From: Peptococcaceae bacterium
GTDB lineage: Bacteria; Bacillota; Desulfotomaculia; Desulfotomaculales; Desulfocucumaceae
Direction: 5' to 3'
NCBI GenBank assembly: GCA_013336365.1
Contig: JAAXTT010000024.1
Location: 1 to 14,942, forward strand
Length of the DNA: 14,942 bases
The translations under genes and the position numbers were made by a program. The notes beneath the pieces are model-generated. The model was not told the DNA's origin, did no database searches, and was given only the letters and a program-made list of their open reading frames with translations. Within the stretch, counting starts at the first letter, position 1; each line of letters starts with the position of its first letter. Of the stretch, positions 7,219 through 14,588 are shown one piece after another.

Positions 7219-7247
7219 ATTATATCATACTGATTTTTTCCCTGCAA
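7219..7247 (-). promoter_or_regulatory. Sigma-A promoter for the rpmE operon
   Basis: On the minus strand TTGCAG (7242-7247) and a perfect TATAAT (7219-7224) are separated by exactly 17 bases, and TG at the extended -10 position precedes TATAAT with one base between. This is the best promoter match in the window. It falls in the gap after the radical SAM gene and would drive rpmE, DUF1385, prfA and prmC. Confidence 0.8.
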
Positions 7248-7309
7248 GAGACTATTGGAGGCAAAAAAAATAACCCTGCCTAATGACCGCCGGAAAAAAT
7301 TCCCCCAGC

Positions 7310-8554
7310 CTATCTGATCGACCGGCTGAAGCTCCCTATATCAAGGTTTGACAGACCTTTCAATTTATTGATAAATTCGGCAATCCCAATAATCTGCCCC
7401 TTTGCCCTAGGCATATTATTAAAAAAATAATCCGGATCAATATTTAAATTTCTTAATTGAACCAATTTAATCCCGGTTTCCCGGATAAATTCCAGCAATG
7501 CCTCTGCCTCTTCCTCCCGATCATTAAGCCCGGGACTGGTGAGTAAATTCAGGGAGCAATATATCCCCAGCTCATTGGCCTTTTTAATGGAGGCTCTGAC
7601 ATTTTCCAGCCGATAGCCCTGAGGTTGGTAATAGGCATTATAGACCTCTTCCCTGGCACTTATCAGACTGACCCTGATGGAGTCCAAGCCTGTACGGCAA
7701 AGATATTCCAGTTTTTCACTGTCTCCCCCGTTGGTATTAATATTTATTGTACCCTTATCAGTTTTGCTGCGAATTTTTTCAATAGCCTCTCCGATAACAT
7801 CTGCCGCTAGAGAGGGCTCGCCTTCACAGCCTTGGCCAAAGCTGATTATCCCATCCTCAGCAATTGCCAGATGATTGTAGCCAATTTGAAAAATCTCTTG
7901 GGCAGTTGGCTTGAAGTCAATTCTTGACTGTGGGGAGGGACAGCATTCGGCCGGCTGCAGAGAAATACAGCCCAAGCAACGGGCATTGCACACCGGAGAG
8001 GCGGGGATTCCACCCTCCCAGCGAGAATAAAAAATATTCTGAGCTGTAAAACAGCTATACTCCAAGGCACATTTGGCAAGGTGTCTTATTATCCTGTTGT
8101 CAGGCATTGACTCAATAAAATTATTAACCAAAAGGGGAAGTTTTTTAGAATTATACTCTGCAGGATCCCATTTCTTTGGCTGATCTGTCTTGATTGCAGC
8201 AACAAGTATTTTGCCCTTATGCCAAGCTGCAGCTGCATAGCCCATAAGGGGCAGGATTTTAGAGTTATCCTTCCTTTTATAGGCGGGCCAAAAGGTCCGA
8301 GTATAGCCTTGAGGCAGGATTGCCCCAACCGCCATGGCCTGTCCTCGGGCAGGGTTTTTTACCTTTTTAAAGGTGCTGTCAGTAAATATGCCAATGGCAT
8401 CACCTTCCGGAATAGAAACCAGCGTTGAGCCAGAGGGCAACTCTATAAAATCCTCCCTAACCAGCTCCACAAAACTGTCTCCGGTTCTTCCAACGGGAGC
8501 GAACTCGGGATGATCAAAAAAACAATTTTCTTTATCTGCAAACAGCAATCGCAT
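7310..8554 (-). CDS. Radical SAM protein of unknown function
   Basis: A 414-residue protein with the radical SAM cluster motif C189-x3-C193-x2-C196 (PVCNARCLGCIS). It is followed by GQGCEGEP (240-247), matching the GGEP-type SAM-binding turn, and by INTNGG and SIRVSL strands of the partial barrel. The cluster is unusually far from the N-terminus: about 180 residues come first, with beta-rich segments (40-130) and a CALEYSCF stretch (162-169). Extra cysteines at 204, 205 and 243 could bind a second cluster, but no standard auxiliary-cluster domain is evident. ATG 8554 has AGAGGG upstream, 21 bases after the rho stop, so it is cotranscribed with rho. I recognise the superfamily, not the substrate. 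No candidate precursor peptide is adjacent. Confidence 0.85.
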   Translation of the reverse strand: MRLLFADKENCFFDHPEFAPVGRTGDSFVELVREDFIELPSGSTLVSIPEGDAIGIFTDSTFKKVKNPARGQAMAVGAILPQGYTRTFWPAYKRKDNSKILPLMGYAAAAWHKGKILVAAIKTDQPKKWDPAEYNSKKLPLLVNNFIESMPDNRIIRHLAKCALEYSCFTAQNIFYSRWEGGIPASPVCNARCLGCISLQPAECCPSPQSRIDFKPTAQEIFQIGYNHLAIAEDGIISFGQGCEGEPSLAADVIGEAIEKIRSKTDKGTININTNGGDSEKLEYLCRTGLDSIRVSLISAREEVYNAYYQPQGYRLENVRASIKKANELGIYCSLNLLTSPGLNDREEEAEALLEFIRETGIKLVQLRNLNIDPDYFFNNMPRAKGQIIGIAEFINKLKGLSNLDIGSFSRSIR

Positions 8555-8575
8555 AAAACCCTCTGGGGTATTTGT

Positions 8576-9817
8576 TTATATTTTAAAGCTTTGCATCAAT
8601 TCCATATTGGTTTTGGTTTTTCTTACTCTTTCCAACATAAGCTCCATTGCCTCAATGGGGGACATGCCGGACACCGCCTTGCGATAATGCCACATCCAGT
8701 CCAGCTCAAAGTTGGTTAACAGCAGCTCTTCCTTTCTGGTTCCGGAACGAACTACATCTATTGCCGGAAATATCCTGCGCTCAGCCAGCCTTCTATCCAG
8801 GATAAGCTCCATATTGCCGGTTCCTTTAAATTCCTCAAAAATAACATCGTCCATTCTGCTCCCGGTATCTACAAGGGCTGTAGCTAAGATTGTCAGGCTA
8901 CCGCCTTCTTCCAGATTACGGGCAGCACCAAAGAATCTTTTGGGACGATGAAGAGAGGCAGGGTCAACTCCACCACTCAAGGTTCTGCCACTGGGAGAAA
9001 CTACCAGATTATGTGCTCTGGCAAGCCTGGTTATGCTGTCCAGCAGGATAACCACATGAAAGCCATGCTCCACAAGACGCTTGGCTCTTTCCAGAACCAT
9101 ATCCGCCACCTTTACGTGGTTTTCAGCAGGCTCATCAAAGGTCGAACTGACAACCTCTCCGGATACTGAACGCTCAATGTCGGTAACCTCTTCAGGCCTT
9201 TCATCTATCAACAAAACAATCAGGTAAATTTCAGGGTGATTTGTAGTTATGCTGTGGGCAATTTCCTTGATTAGGGTGGTTTTACCGGCTTTCGGCGGGG
9301 CAACGATCAGACCTCTCTGTCCTTTGCCGATAGGTGCGATAAGATCTATAATGCGACTTGAAAATCTATTGGGGGTAGTTTCCAGAACAATTCTTTCTGC
9401 CGGATAAAGGGCGGTAAAACCATCAAAGTGGAGTCTTTCGGGAGATTTTTCCGGGCTGTTGCCATTGACTCTTTCAACTCTAAGCAAGGCATAGTATCTT
9501 TCATTATCCTTGGGACTTCTGACCTGTCCCTCTACAAGATCTCCGGTTCGAAGATCGAATCGTCTTATTTGAGAAGCGGAAACATAGATATCATCATAGC
9601 TGGGCAAATACTTAAAGGGTCGAAGAAAACCATAGCCCTCATTAATTATATCCAGTACTCCACTGGCCATAATCAAGCCGGTCTGTTCTGTCTGTTTTTT
9701 AGTTATTTCGAAAACCAGCTCATCCTTGCGAAGTCTGGAATAGCCAGTAAGCTCAAGCTCTCTGGCAATTTTGTACAGCTCCTGCATAGTTTTGCTTTCC
9801 AAATCACTCTGAATCAA
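8576..9817 (-). CDS. rho: Transcription termination factor Rho
   Basis: Hexameric RNA-dependent ATPase that ends transcription at untranslated C-rich RNA. In 413 residues it has the N-terminal helical Rho_N region (8-45), the cold-shock-like RNA-binding domain (50-118) with GFLR at 63-66, and a RecA-type core with Walker A APPKAGKTT (173-181). The Walker B strand ends HVVILLDSITRLAR, and SGGVDP, RRIFPAID and SGTRKEELL follow. No long insertion lies between the helical and RNA-binding regions, unlike actinobacterial Rho. The start is TTG at 9817: GGAGG (9824-9828) is six bases upstream and no ATG lies nearby before codon 11. It is flanked by DUF2062 and radical SAM genes instead of glpX and rpmE as in Bacillus. 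Confidence 0.98.
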   Translation of the reverse strand: MIQSDLESKTMQELYKIARELELTGYSRLRKDELVFEITKKQTEQTGLIMASGVLDIINEGYGFLRPFKYLPSYDDIYVSASQIRRFDLRTGDLVEGQVRSPKDNERYYALLRVERVNGNSPEKSPERLHFDGFTALYPAERIVLETTPNRFSSRIIDLIAPIGKGQRGLIVAPPKAGKTTLIKEIAHSITTNHPEIYLIVLLIDERPEEVTDIERSVSGEVVSSTFDEPAENHVKVADMVLERAKRLVEHGFHVVILLDSITRLARAHNLVVSPSGRTLSGGVDPASLHRPKRFFGAARNLEEGGSLTILATALVDTGSRMDDVIFEEFKGTGNMELILDRRLAERRIFPAIDVVRSGTRKEELLLTNFELDWMWHYRKAVSGMSPIEAMELMLERVRKTKTNMELMQSFKI

Positions 9818-9870
9818 GGTAATCCTCCATTATCTCCGGCATGGGCCGATCTAAATAATAACTATTGAAG

Positions 9871-10338
9871 TTATGCTTTTGGGGTTTTATTTCTGAGTCT
9901 GTAGCTTATCAAAGCATTGATAGCAAAATAGGTGCAAACTCCAAAGACAATTGAGTTAATTGCCGCCCCCAGCATAAAGGGGGTACCAAGTCCCTTTATC
10001 CAAAGAACTATGCTGGATATATCCGCAAACTGAAAGTGATGCTTGACATGGCCGGAAGGTCTAAGCCCAAGCAATTGTCTGCCCAAATAATAATTGAAGG
10101 TGAAAAAAAAGGGAACCGCCCATTTCATGAAAATAACCGATAAAACCGCTGCAGTTGCATTAATCCTAAAAAGCCTTGCCAGTATGTAAGATATGGGAAT
10201 GCTGACAAAGGGCATAGGTAAAAAGTTAAGAGAAGTGCCCAAAGCGACCCCTAGGGCCACATTCTTAGGAGAATCCGGCAAATTTAAAATTTTTCTGTAG
10301 GCTTTTTTTATTTTTACAATAAGGCGGTTGATGTTCAG
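9871..10338 (-). CDS. DUF2062 membrane protein, start codon uncertain
   Basis: Small membrane protein of the DUF2062 family, function not established. The signature DSPKNVALGVALGTSLNFLPMPF is followed by a re-entrant-looking segment with FMKWAVPFFFTFNYYLGRQLLG and a C-terminal helix. The only conventional start is TTG 10281, which has no SD and would begin inside the conserved block. The frame stays open upstream to a TAG at 10360 and encodes a basic helix (INRLIVKIKKAYRKIL) typical of family N-termini. In this stretch there is no ATG, GTG or TTG. CTG 10338 has AGGTG (10347-10351) eight bases upstream, so I give that start (155 residues). ATC at 10332 or a one-base indel in the CCCC run are alternatives. 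Confidence 0.75.
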   Translation of the reverse strand: MNINRLIVKIKKAYRKILNLPDSPKNVALGVALGTSLNFLPMPFVSIPISYILARLFRINATAAVLSVIFMKWAVPFFFTFNYYLGRQLLGLRPSGHVKHHFQFADISSIVLWIKGLGTPFMLGAAINSIVFGVCTYFAINALISYRLRNKTPKA

Positions 10339-10385
10339 GGGAGAAGCACCTGCTCCTGTCTATAAATAAAGCTCGCATTTCTCTT

Positions 10386-11030
10386 TTAGCCCGGGACTTT
10401 TTCCCAATCTGACAAAAACTTCTTTATTCCTATATCAGTCAGAGGGTGTTCCAGCATCTGCATTATTACCTTTAATGGAATAGTGGCAATATCCGCACCG
10501 GCCAGAGCTGCCTCTGTAACATGAACAGGGTGACGAACACTGGCGACGATAACCTCCGTTGCCAGACTATAGTTGGCAAATATTTCCATTATGCTATGAA
10601 TCAGTTCTATTCCATTATAGCCTACATCATCCAATCTACCAATAAAAGGACTTACATAGGATGCTCCGGCCAGAGCTGCCAGCAATGCCTGGTTAGCCGA
10701 AAAAATCAAGGTCACATTGGTTTTAATCCCTTCAGCGGCCAAAATCTTGACAGCCTTTAGTCCTTCGGCATTCATAGGTATTTTTACTACAATATTGGGA
10801 TGGATTGCAGCTAATTCCCTGCCTTCCTTAATCATACCGGAGGCTTCTATACTGACTGCTTCTGCACTGATTGGACCATCAACGATAGCCACTATCTCCT
10901 TAACTACCTGGATAAAATCCCGACCCTCTTTGGCAATTAAGGAAGGATTGGTGGTAACTCCACTGACTACCCCTAATTGGTGAGCAGTTTTTATATCCTC
11001 TATGTTGGCAGAATCAATAAAAATTTTAAT
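10386..11030 (-). CDS. fsa: Fructose-6-phosphate aldolase / small transaldolase, probable ATT start
   Basis: TalC/FSA-type class I aldolase using a Schiff base; it either splits fructose 6-phosphate to dihydroxyacetone and glyceraldehyde 3-phosphate or acts as transaldolase, as B. subtilis YwjH does. With ATT 11030 as start it has 214 residues beginning MKIFIDSANIEDIK, the standard N-terminus. TTNPSLIAKEG, the Schiff-base Lys83 in VVKIPM, VSPFIGRLDD and ATIPLKVI are in place. GAGGAGGGG (11037-11045) puts GGAGG eight bases before ATT. The longer frame from TTG 11084 adds 18 residues foreign to the family, has weak SD support, and overlaps fba by 23 bases. Transaldolase activity is favoured by linkage to fba and the presence of rpiB. 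Confidence 0.93.
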   Translation of the reverse strand: MKIFIDSANIEDIKTAHQLGVVSGVTTNPSLIAKEGRDFIQVVKEIVAIVDGPISAEAVSIEASGMIKEGRELAAIHPNIVVKIPMNAEGLKAVKILAAEGIKTNVTLIFSANQALLAALAGASYVSPFIGRLDDVGYNGIELIHSIMEIFANYSLATEVIVASVRHPVHVTEAALAGADIATIPLKVIMQMLEHPLTDIGIKKFLSDWEKVPG

Positions 11031-11036
11031 TAATTT

Positions 11037-11045
11037 CCCCTCCTC
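11037..11045 (-). promoter_or_regulatory. Ribosome binding site pointing to ATT start
   Basis: GAGGAGGGG on the minus strand is among the strongest SD sequences in the window. Its GGAGG core lies eight bases from ATT 11028-11030, which aligns with Met1 of the family. No ATG, GTG or TTG occurs in frame between this site and codon 1 or shortly after. Confidence 0.7.
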
Positions 11046-11061
11046 TGAAGGATATTTTTCC

Positions 11062-11916
11062 TTAAGCCTTTCCCGAGCTTCCAAAAAGTCTTATTTTCTC
11101 TCTGATTATTTCTATTGCTGCCTCTCTGGCAGGGCCAAGCATTTTTCTAGGGTCTATTTCCCTGGGGTTGTTATCCAATATTGAACGGGCAGCCATTACA
11201 AACGCTTCCCTGATGTTGGTGTCAATATTCACCTTGCGAACTCCTAGGCTGATTGCCTCAGCTATAGCATCATCAGGAACCCCCGAAGAACCATGTAAAA
11301 CGATGGGCACCTTGACCAAGGAACGGATTTTTTTCAGCCTTTCAAAATCAAGCTTTGGCTCTCCCCGATACTGACCATGGGCAGTACCGATAGCCACAGC
11401 CAAGGATCCTACCTGAGTTTTTTCCACAAAATATCTTGCTTCCTCAGGATCAGTAAAGGTAGCTTCCTTTTCCGAAACAGTTATATCATCCTCAGTTCCC
11501 CCGATTTTGCCAAGCTCTGCCTCTACAGACAAACCCAAGGGATAGGCACACTCTATTACCTTGCGAGTCAAGGCGATATTTTCCTCCAGGGGCAGCTTGG
11601 ATCCGTCAATCATAACCGAGCTGAAGCCTGAGCGAATACACCAAAGAATTTGATCAAACCCCGTACCGTGATCCAAATGGAGGGCCACCGGAATCTTAAC
11701 GGAGCTCGCCGCCTCTCTTGCCATTGCCACAATAAAATTAATGCCTGCATATTTGATAGCACCTTGGCTGGCCTGCAATATTACCGGTGATTTTTCAATT
11801 TCCGCAGCCTGAACAATAGCCTGGACTATCTCCATGTTATTACAATTAAACGCACCTACAGCATAGCCGTGGGTCTCAGCATCCTTTAATAAATCATCAA
11901 TAGGTACAAATGACAT
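11062..11916 (-). CDS. fba: Class II fructose-1,6-bisphosphate aldolase
   Basis: Zinc-dependent aldolase of glycolysis and gluconeogenesis. In 284 residues (B. subtilis FbaA has 285) it shows AVGAFNCNNMEIVQA (19-33) and catalytic Asp82 with zinc ligand His83 in LHLDHGTGFD. Zinc ligands His180 (AIGTAHGQYRG) and His208 (VLHGSSG) and the phosphate/monovalent-cation segment KVNIDTNIREAF (228-239) are also present. EAELGKIGGTEDD matches the mobile loop region. The longest frame starts at ATG 11937, but that ATG itself contains the GGAGG SD two bases later; ATG 11916 gives the family N-terminus MSFVPIDDLL, with GGAGGT 12 bases and AAGG 3 bases upstream. The spacing is imperfect. It precedes the fsa gene by 31 bases, an fba-tal pair common in Bacillota. 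Confidence 0.96.
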   Translation of the reverse strand: MSFVPIDDLLKDAETHGYAVGAFNCNNMEIVQAIVQAAEIEKSPVILQASQGAIKYAGINFIVAMAREAASSVKIPVALHLDHGTGFDQILWCIRSGFSSVMIDGSKLPLEENIALTRKVIECAYPLGLSVEAELGKIGGTEDDITVSEKEATFTDPEEARYFVEKTQVGSLAVAIGTAHGQYRGEPKLDFERLKKIRSLVKVPIVLHGSSGVPDDAIAEAISLGVRKVNIDTNIREAFVMAARSILDNNPREIDPRKMLGPAREAAIEIIREKIRLFGSSGKA

Positions 11917-11982
11917 TTTCCTTATGTTACCTCCCATGTTTAATAATTGACTTCCTTGATTTAAGGAAAGGGATACCCTGAC

Positions 11983-12684
11983 CTAAGGCTTGTTTTTTCT
12001 GCCCCGGCCCGAGGTATTTTGGGGACCCCTAGGTCCTCTGGTTCTTGAAAGGCTATCCAAGCACTCAAAGCCGTTTTTCAAAAGCTGAATTTCCTCTAGG
12101 TTTTGAATAACCAGCAAATCATCCTCGTTTTCAGCATATATTATATTCACACTGTTGCATTTATTGCAATATAATTCTACCCGATCCGGAAAGATATCCA
12201 CCCCGATCTGGCGGTTTCCACATTGACAATACAAGCTGCCCTTTTCAGAAATATCCTGAAGAAAACGCAGAACCTTATGCATTATTTGACTGTTGAAAAA
12301 ATATTCATCCTGACCGAATTCACTGACCAAGGACTCCAATTCCTCTTCCCGTCCATCCAATGCCTGCCTTACTGAGGTTTCTTGACCGATACAGCCTAAT
12401 TCCAAATCAGTTTCCGAGCAATATAAATCAACCACATCAGCCGATCCCCATATTCTTCTACCTGATACTGTGTGCTGATGCAGGTCTCCACAATAAACAC
12501 AGGCCAGCTTCAACGAGTACTGGGACCTATCCTGGGTGCTGATGCTCAGAACCTCTGTTCCGCAATCACATTTGACGTCATAAGAAACACTCCTGCTAAT
12601 TTGAAATCTCTGAATCTTGTGATACTCCATTTTACCACATTCAGGACAACGCATAGCCAAAACTGTTTCGGTTTTGATAGGCAA
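11983..12684 (-). CDS. Unknown protein with twelve paired cysteines and a basic RG-rich tail
   Basis: I do not recognise this 233-residue soluble protein. Twelve cysteines fall into three four-Cys sets: C13/C16 with C39/C41 (CPEC, CDC), C62/C65 with C89 and C98 (CVYC), and C153/C155 with C173/C176 (CQC, CNKC). Each resembles a zinc ribbon, so three zinc sites are plausible. Residues 107-150 are acidic and likely helical. The tail from 214 on is Arg/Gly/Lys rich (SRTRGPRGPQN, SGRGRKNKP) and could bind nucleic acid or the ribosome. The start is TTG 12684: GGGAGG (12693-12698) is eight bases upstream, while the earlier GTG 12693 overlaps that SD. It precedes fba and follows the Yip1 gene. Zinc binding and nucleic acid contact are inferences. 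Confidence 0.8.
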   Translation of the reverse strand: MPIKTETVLAMRCPECGKMEYHKIQRFQISRSVSYDVKCDCGTEVLSISTQDRSQYSLKLACVYCGDLHQHTVSGRRIWGSADVVDLYCSETDLELGCIGQETSVRQALDGREEELESLVSEFGQDEYFFNSQIMHKVLRFLQDISEKGSLYCQCGNRQIGVDIFPDRVELYCNKCNSVNIIYAENEDDLLVIQNLEEIQLLKNGFECLDSLSRTRGPRGPQNTSGRGRKNKP

Positions 12685-12785
12685 AGTCAACACCTCCCTA
12701 GTGGATAATGACCTGTCTGCCTTTCAAAAAATTACTTCGCCATTTATTATTAAATTCCTTTAATATCCGTTAGATAAAGCTGAGG

Positions 12786-13487
12786 CTAATACACCCCTCC
12801 GGCCAGTTCCGGCATTGACATCATTACCGGGAGTAAAATTGAACCCAGACCTATCAGTAGTAAAACAACCAGACCTATAACCAAAACCACCGGCATAAAA
12901 ATCACTGCTATAGATTTTCCATTGCTCAAATGCTGAGTTTCCCGCAACCCGATTATCAGCAAAACAATTACCCAGCACCAGCCACCAATCATAGTCAGTG
13001 CCGCTAAGACATAGGACCACCAATGACTTCCCATTAAAATCAACCAAAGCTGAAGGGGCGATATTATCATAGCGGGAATAAACGCCAGCCCGGTTACTGC
13101 CAGGACTGCAGAAGACTTTCCTCTCCCTCCCAAAAGGTCGGATAGAAAAAAGATAACCGCACTGGACATTAACCACTTTACAAAGCTCAGGATAAAACCA
13201 GCAAAGGCCATAATAAACAGGAGAGCCTTTATCGTTCCGCCCATTCCGGCAGCTCCCGAAAAGGCTGAAAATCCTTTAGAAAAAACTCCCCCGGCAATAA
13301 AGAGCACCATAGACAAGGCCTGAAAAAGCAAGAAAATAATCAGCACCTTATTTAACGGCGGTCTTTCAGCAATTTGCTGAAAGGTTTTTCCAGGTTCAAA
13401 TATTATTCCATATATGAGCTCTAAAAACCCTAGCGGGTTTTTCTCCTCTTCAATCGGGAAATCCATTTCCGGTATGTTTTCATTCAT
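12786..13487 (-). CDS. Yip1-family membrane protein
   Basis: Integral membrane protein of 233 residues with about five hydrophobic segments (roughly 47-68, 86-118, 128-152, 158-181, 193-222). The N-terminal motif LIYGIIFEPGKTFQQIAERPP (24-44), before the first helix, is the usual entry of bacterial Yip1-domain proteins, whose function is unknown. Residues 1-20 are acidic and cytosolic-looking. The start is ATG 13487, with AAGGAGG (13495-13501) seven bases upstream; the longer frame from 13550 would overlap sppA and has no such site. It lies 35 bases after sppA, so the two are probably cotranscribed. Family membership rests on the motif and topology. Confidence 0.82.
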   Translation of the reverse strand: MNENIPEMDFPIEEEKNPLGFLELIYGIIFEPGKTFQQIAERPPLNKVLIIFLLFQALSMVLFIAGGVFSKGFSAFSGAAGMGGTIKALLFIMAFAGFILSFVKWLMSSAVIFFLSDLLGGRGKSSAVLAVTGLAFIPAMIISPLQLWLILMGSHWWSYVLAALTMIGGWCWVIVLLIIGLRETQHLSNGKSIAVIFMPVVLVIGLVVLLLIGLGSILLPVMMSMPELAGGVY

Positions 13488-13522
13488 TTGACTTCCTCCT
13501 TGGCTAATTTGCAAATATTTCC

Positions 13523-14485
13523 TCACTGAAAAGGCGTTGCAACAGGACATAACAAAAGAACTCGAGGCAAGCCGGACTGATTGAGACCGGAGCTTACAGC
13601 CTTGTCCAGGGCTGAACCTTCAAGACTGCCAAAAATTTGGCTAAGGGGTCCTTTTGTTGCGAAATCAACAACTCTGGGATTGCTTCCCAAACCGGAAAGC
13701 TCTCCAGCCAGGCTTACAGCATCATAATAATTTCCCAAGCTATCAACAAGTCCAGCCTTTAAAGCCTGCCGTCCGGTGAGCACCCTGCCGTTTAACTGAC
13801 GAATAGCTTGGGGATCCATCTTGCGATTCTTGGCAACCACATCAACAAACTGCTGAAAGGTATCATCCACCATGGACTGAAAAATCAAAGTTTCCTCTGT
13901 GGATATGGGTCTTTCCGGAGATCCCATATCCTTGTAGGCTCCACTTTTAAAGGTATTGCCTTCCAAGCCCAGCTTGTCATACAAGCCCTGATAATTTATT
14001 GTCTGGATAATAACACCAATACTGCCGGTCATTGTCCCCGGATTGGCAACAATCCTGTCAGAAAAGGCTGCCACCCAATAGCCGCCTGAAGCGGCCATAT
14101 CACCCATAGAGGTTACAACCTTAATACCCTTTTTCTTTAATCTCACTACCTCATCAGAAATCTCTTGGGAAGCTGCCACTGTGCCCCCCGGACTGTTTAT
14201 GTGCAAAACAACCGCCTTTATATCAGGATTTTCTGAGGCAGCTCTGAGGTCTGACATAATTGTCTGGGACCCGGAGCTGGTATCACCAAAAATTCCCGAG
14301 GAATCGCCTCCCATTATTGTACCATTTATTTCAATTACTCCAACTGCAGGTCCGACATCACTGATTCCCGAAATACCGGGGCTGTTATCTCTGCCGACTC
14401 CGGCAATAACTGCCATTAAGGCCGCCAGTAATGAAACAATTGATATGCCCAGCACAATTCCACCGATTAATGTGCGCTTTTTCAA
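13523..14485 (-). CDS. sppA: Signal peptide peptidase SppA
   Basis: Membrane-anchored serine protease that degrades cleaved signal peptides. The 320-residue short (Gram-positive) form has one N-terminal transmembrane helix (about 8-31) after MKKRTL and an outside catalytic domain. Nucleophile Ser133 in GDMAASGGYW and general base Lys185 in KSGAYKDMGSPERP are 52 residues apart, exactly as Ser147/Lys199 in B. subtilis SppA. HINSPGGTVAASQEI and GSIGVI are further signatures. The start is TTG 14485: AGGAG (14494-14498) is eight bases upstream, whereas the earlier GTG 14494 overlaps it. It is first after the pyrG terminator, but I found no clear promoter in the 100-base gap. Its last 20 residues (RVLLLCPVATPFQ) are hydrophobic. 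Confidence 0.95.
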   Translation of the reverse strand: MKKRTLIGGIVLGISIVSLLAALMAVIAGVGRDNSPGISGISDVGPAVGVIEINGTIMGGDSSGIFGDTSSGSQTIMSDLRAASENPDIKAVVLHINSPGGTVAASQEISDEVVRLKKKGIKVVTSMGDMAASGGYWVAAFSDRIVANPGTMTGSIGVIIQTINYQGLYDKLGLEGNTFKSGAYKDMGSPERPISTEETLIFQSMVDDTFQQFVDVVAKNRKMDPQAIRQLNGRVLTGRQALKAGLVDSLGNYYDAVSLAGELSGLGSNPRVVDFATKGPLSQIFGSLEGSALDKAVSSGLNQSGLPRVLLLCPVATPFQ

Positions 14486-14531
14486 TGCTTCCACTCCTTC
14501 TATTAAAAAATTACTTCCCTAAATTAATTAT

Positions 14532-14567
14532 GCAAAAATGACCCAACTTAAATATAGTCAGGTCATT
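14532..14567 (-). terminator. Intrinsic terminator after pyrG
   Basis: Minus-strand AATGACCTGACT (14556-14567) pairs with AGTTGGGTCATT (14537-14548) in a 12-pair stem with two G-U pairs, around the seven-base loop ATATTTA. The stem runs into TTTTT (14534-14538). It starts 22 bases after the pyrG stop and ends the pyrG transcript. Confidence 0.75.
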
Positions 14568-14588
14568 GGTCAGTAAATCACATGCTGC

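Noticed and set aside
7261..7310. Possible intrinsic terminator after the radical SAM gene
   Set aside because: There is a T8 run on the minus strand, but the preceding bases form no stem longer than four pairs.
9428..9868. Plus-strand 146-codon frame over the 5' end of rho
   Set aside because: Antisense to the Rho N-terminal and RNA-binding domains, with no family resemblance and no SD.
11952..11968. TTCCTT/AAGGAA hairpin upstream of fba
   Set aside because: Six A-T-rich pairs without a T-run and not covering the fba SD; no clear role.
12694..12785. Promoter-like TTATCT-N17-TTTAAT before the Cys-rich gene
   Set aside because: The -35 matches consensus at only three of six bases and the region is AT-rich.
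12760..13176. Minus-strand 138-codon frame inside the Yip1 gene
   Set aside because: Alternative frame of a gene with clear membrane topology and SD; the translation shows no domain.
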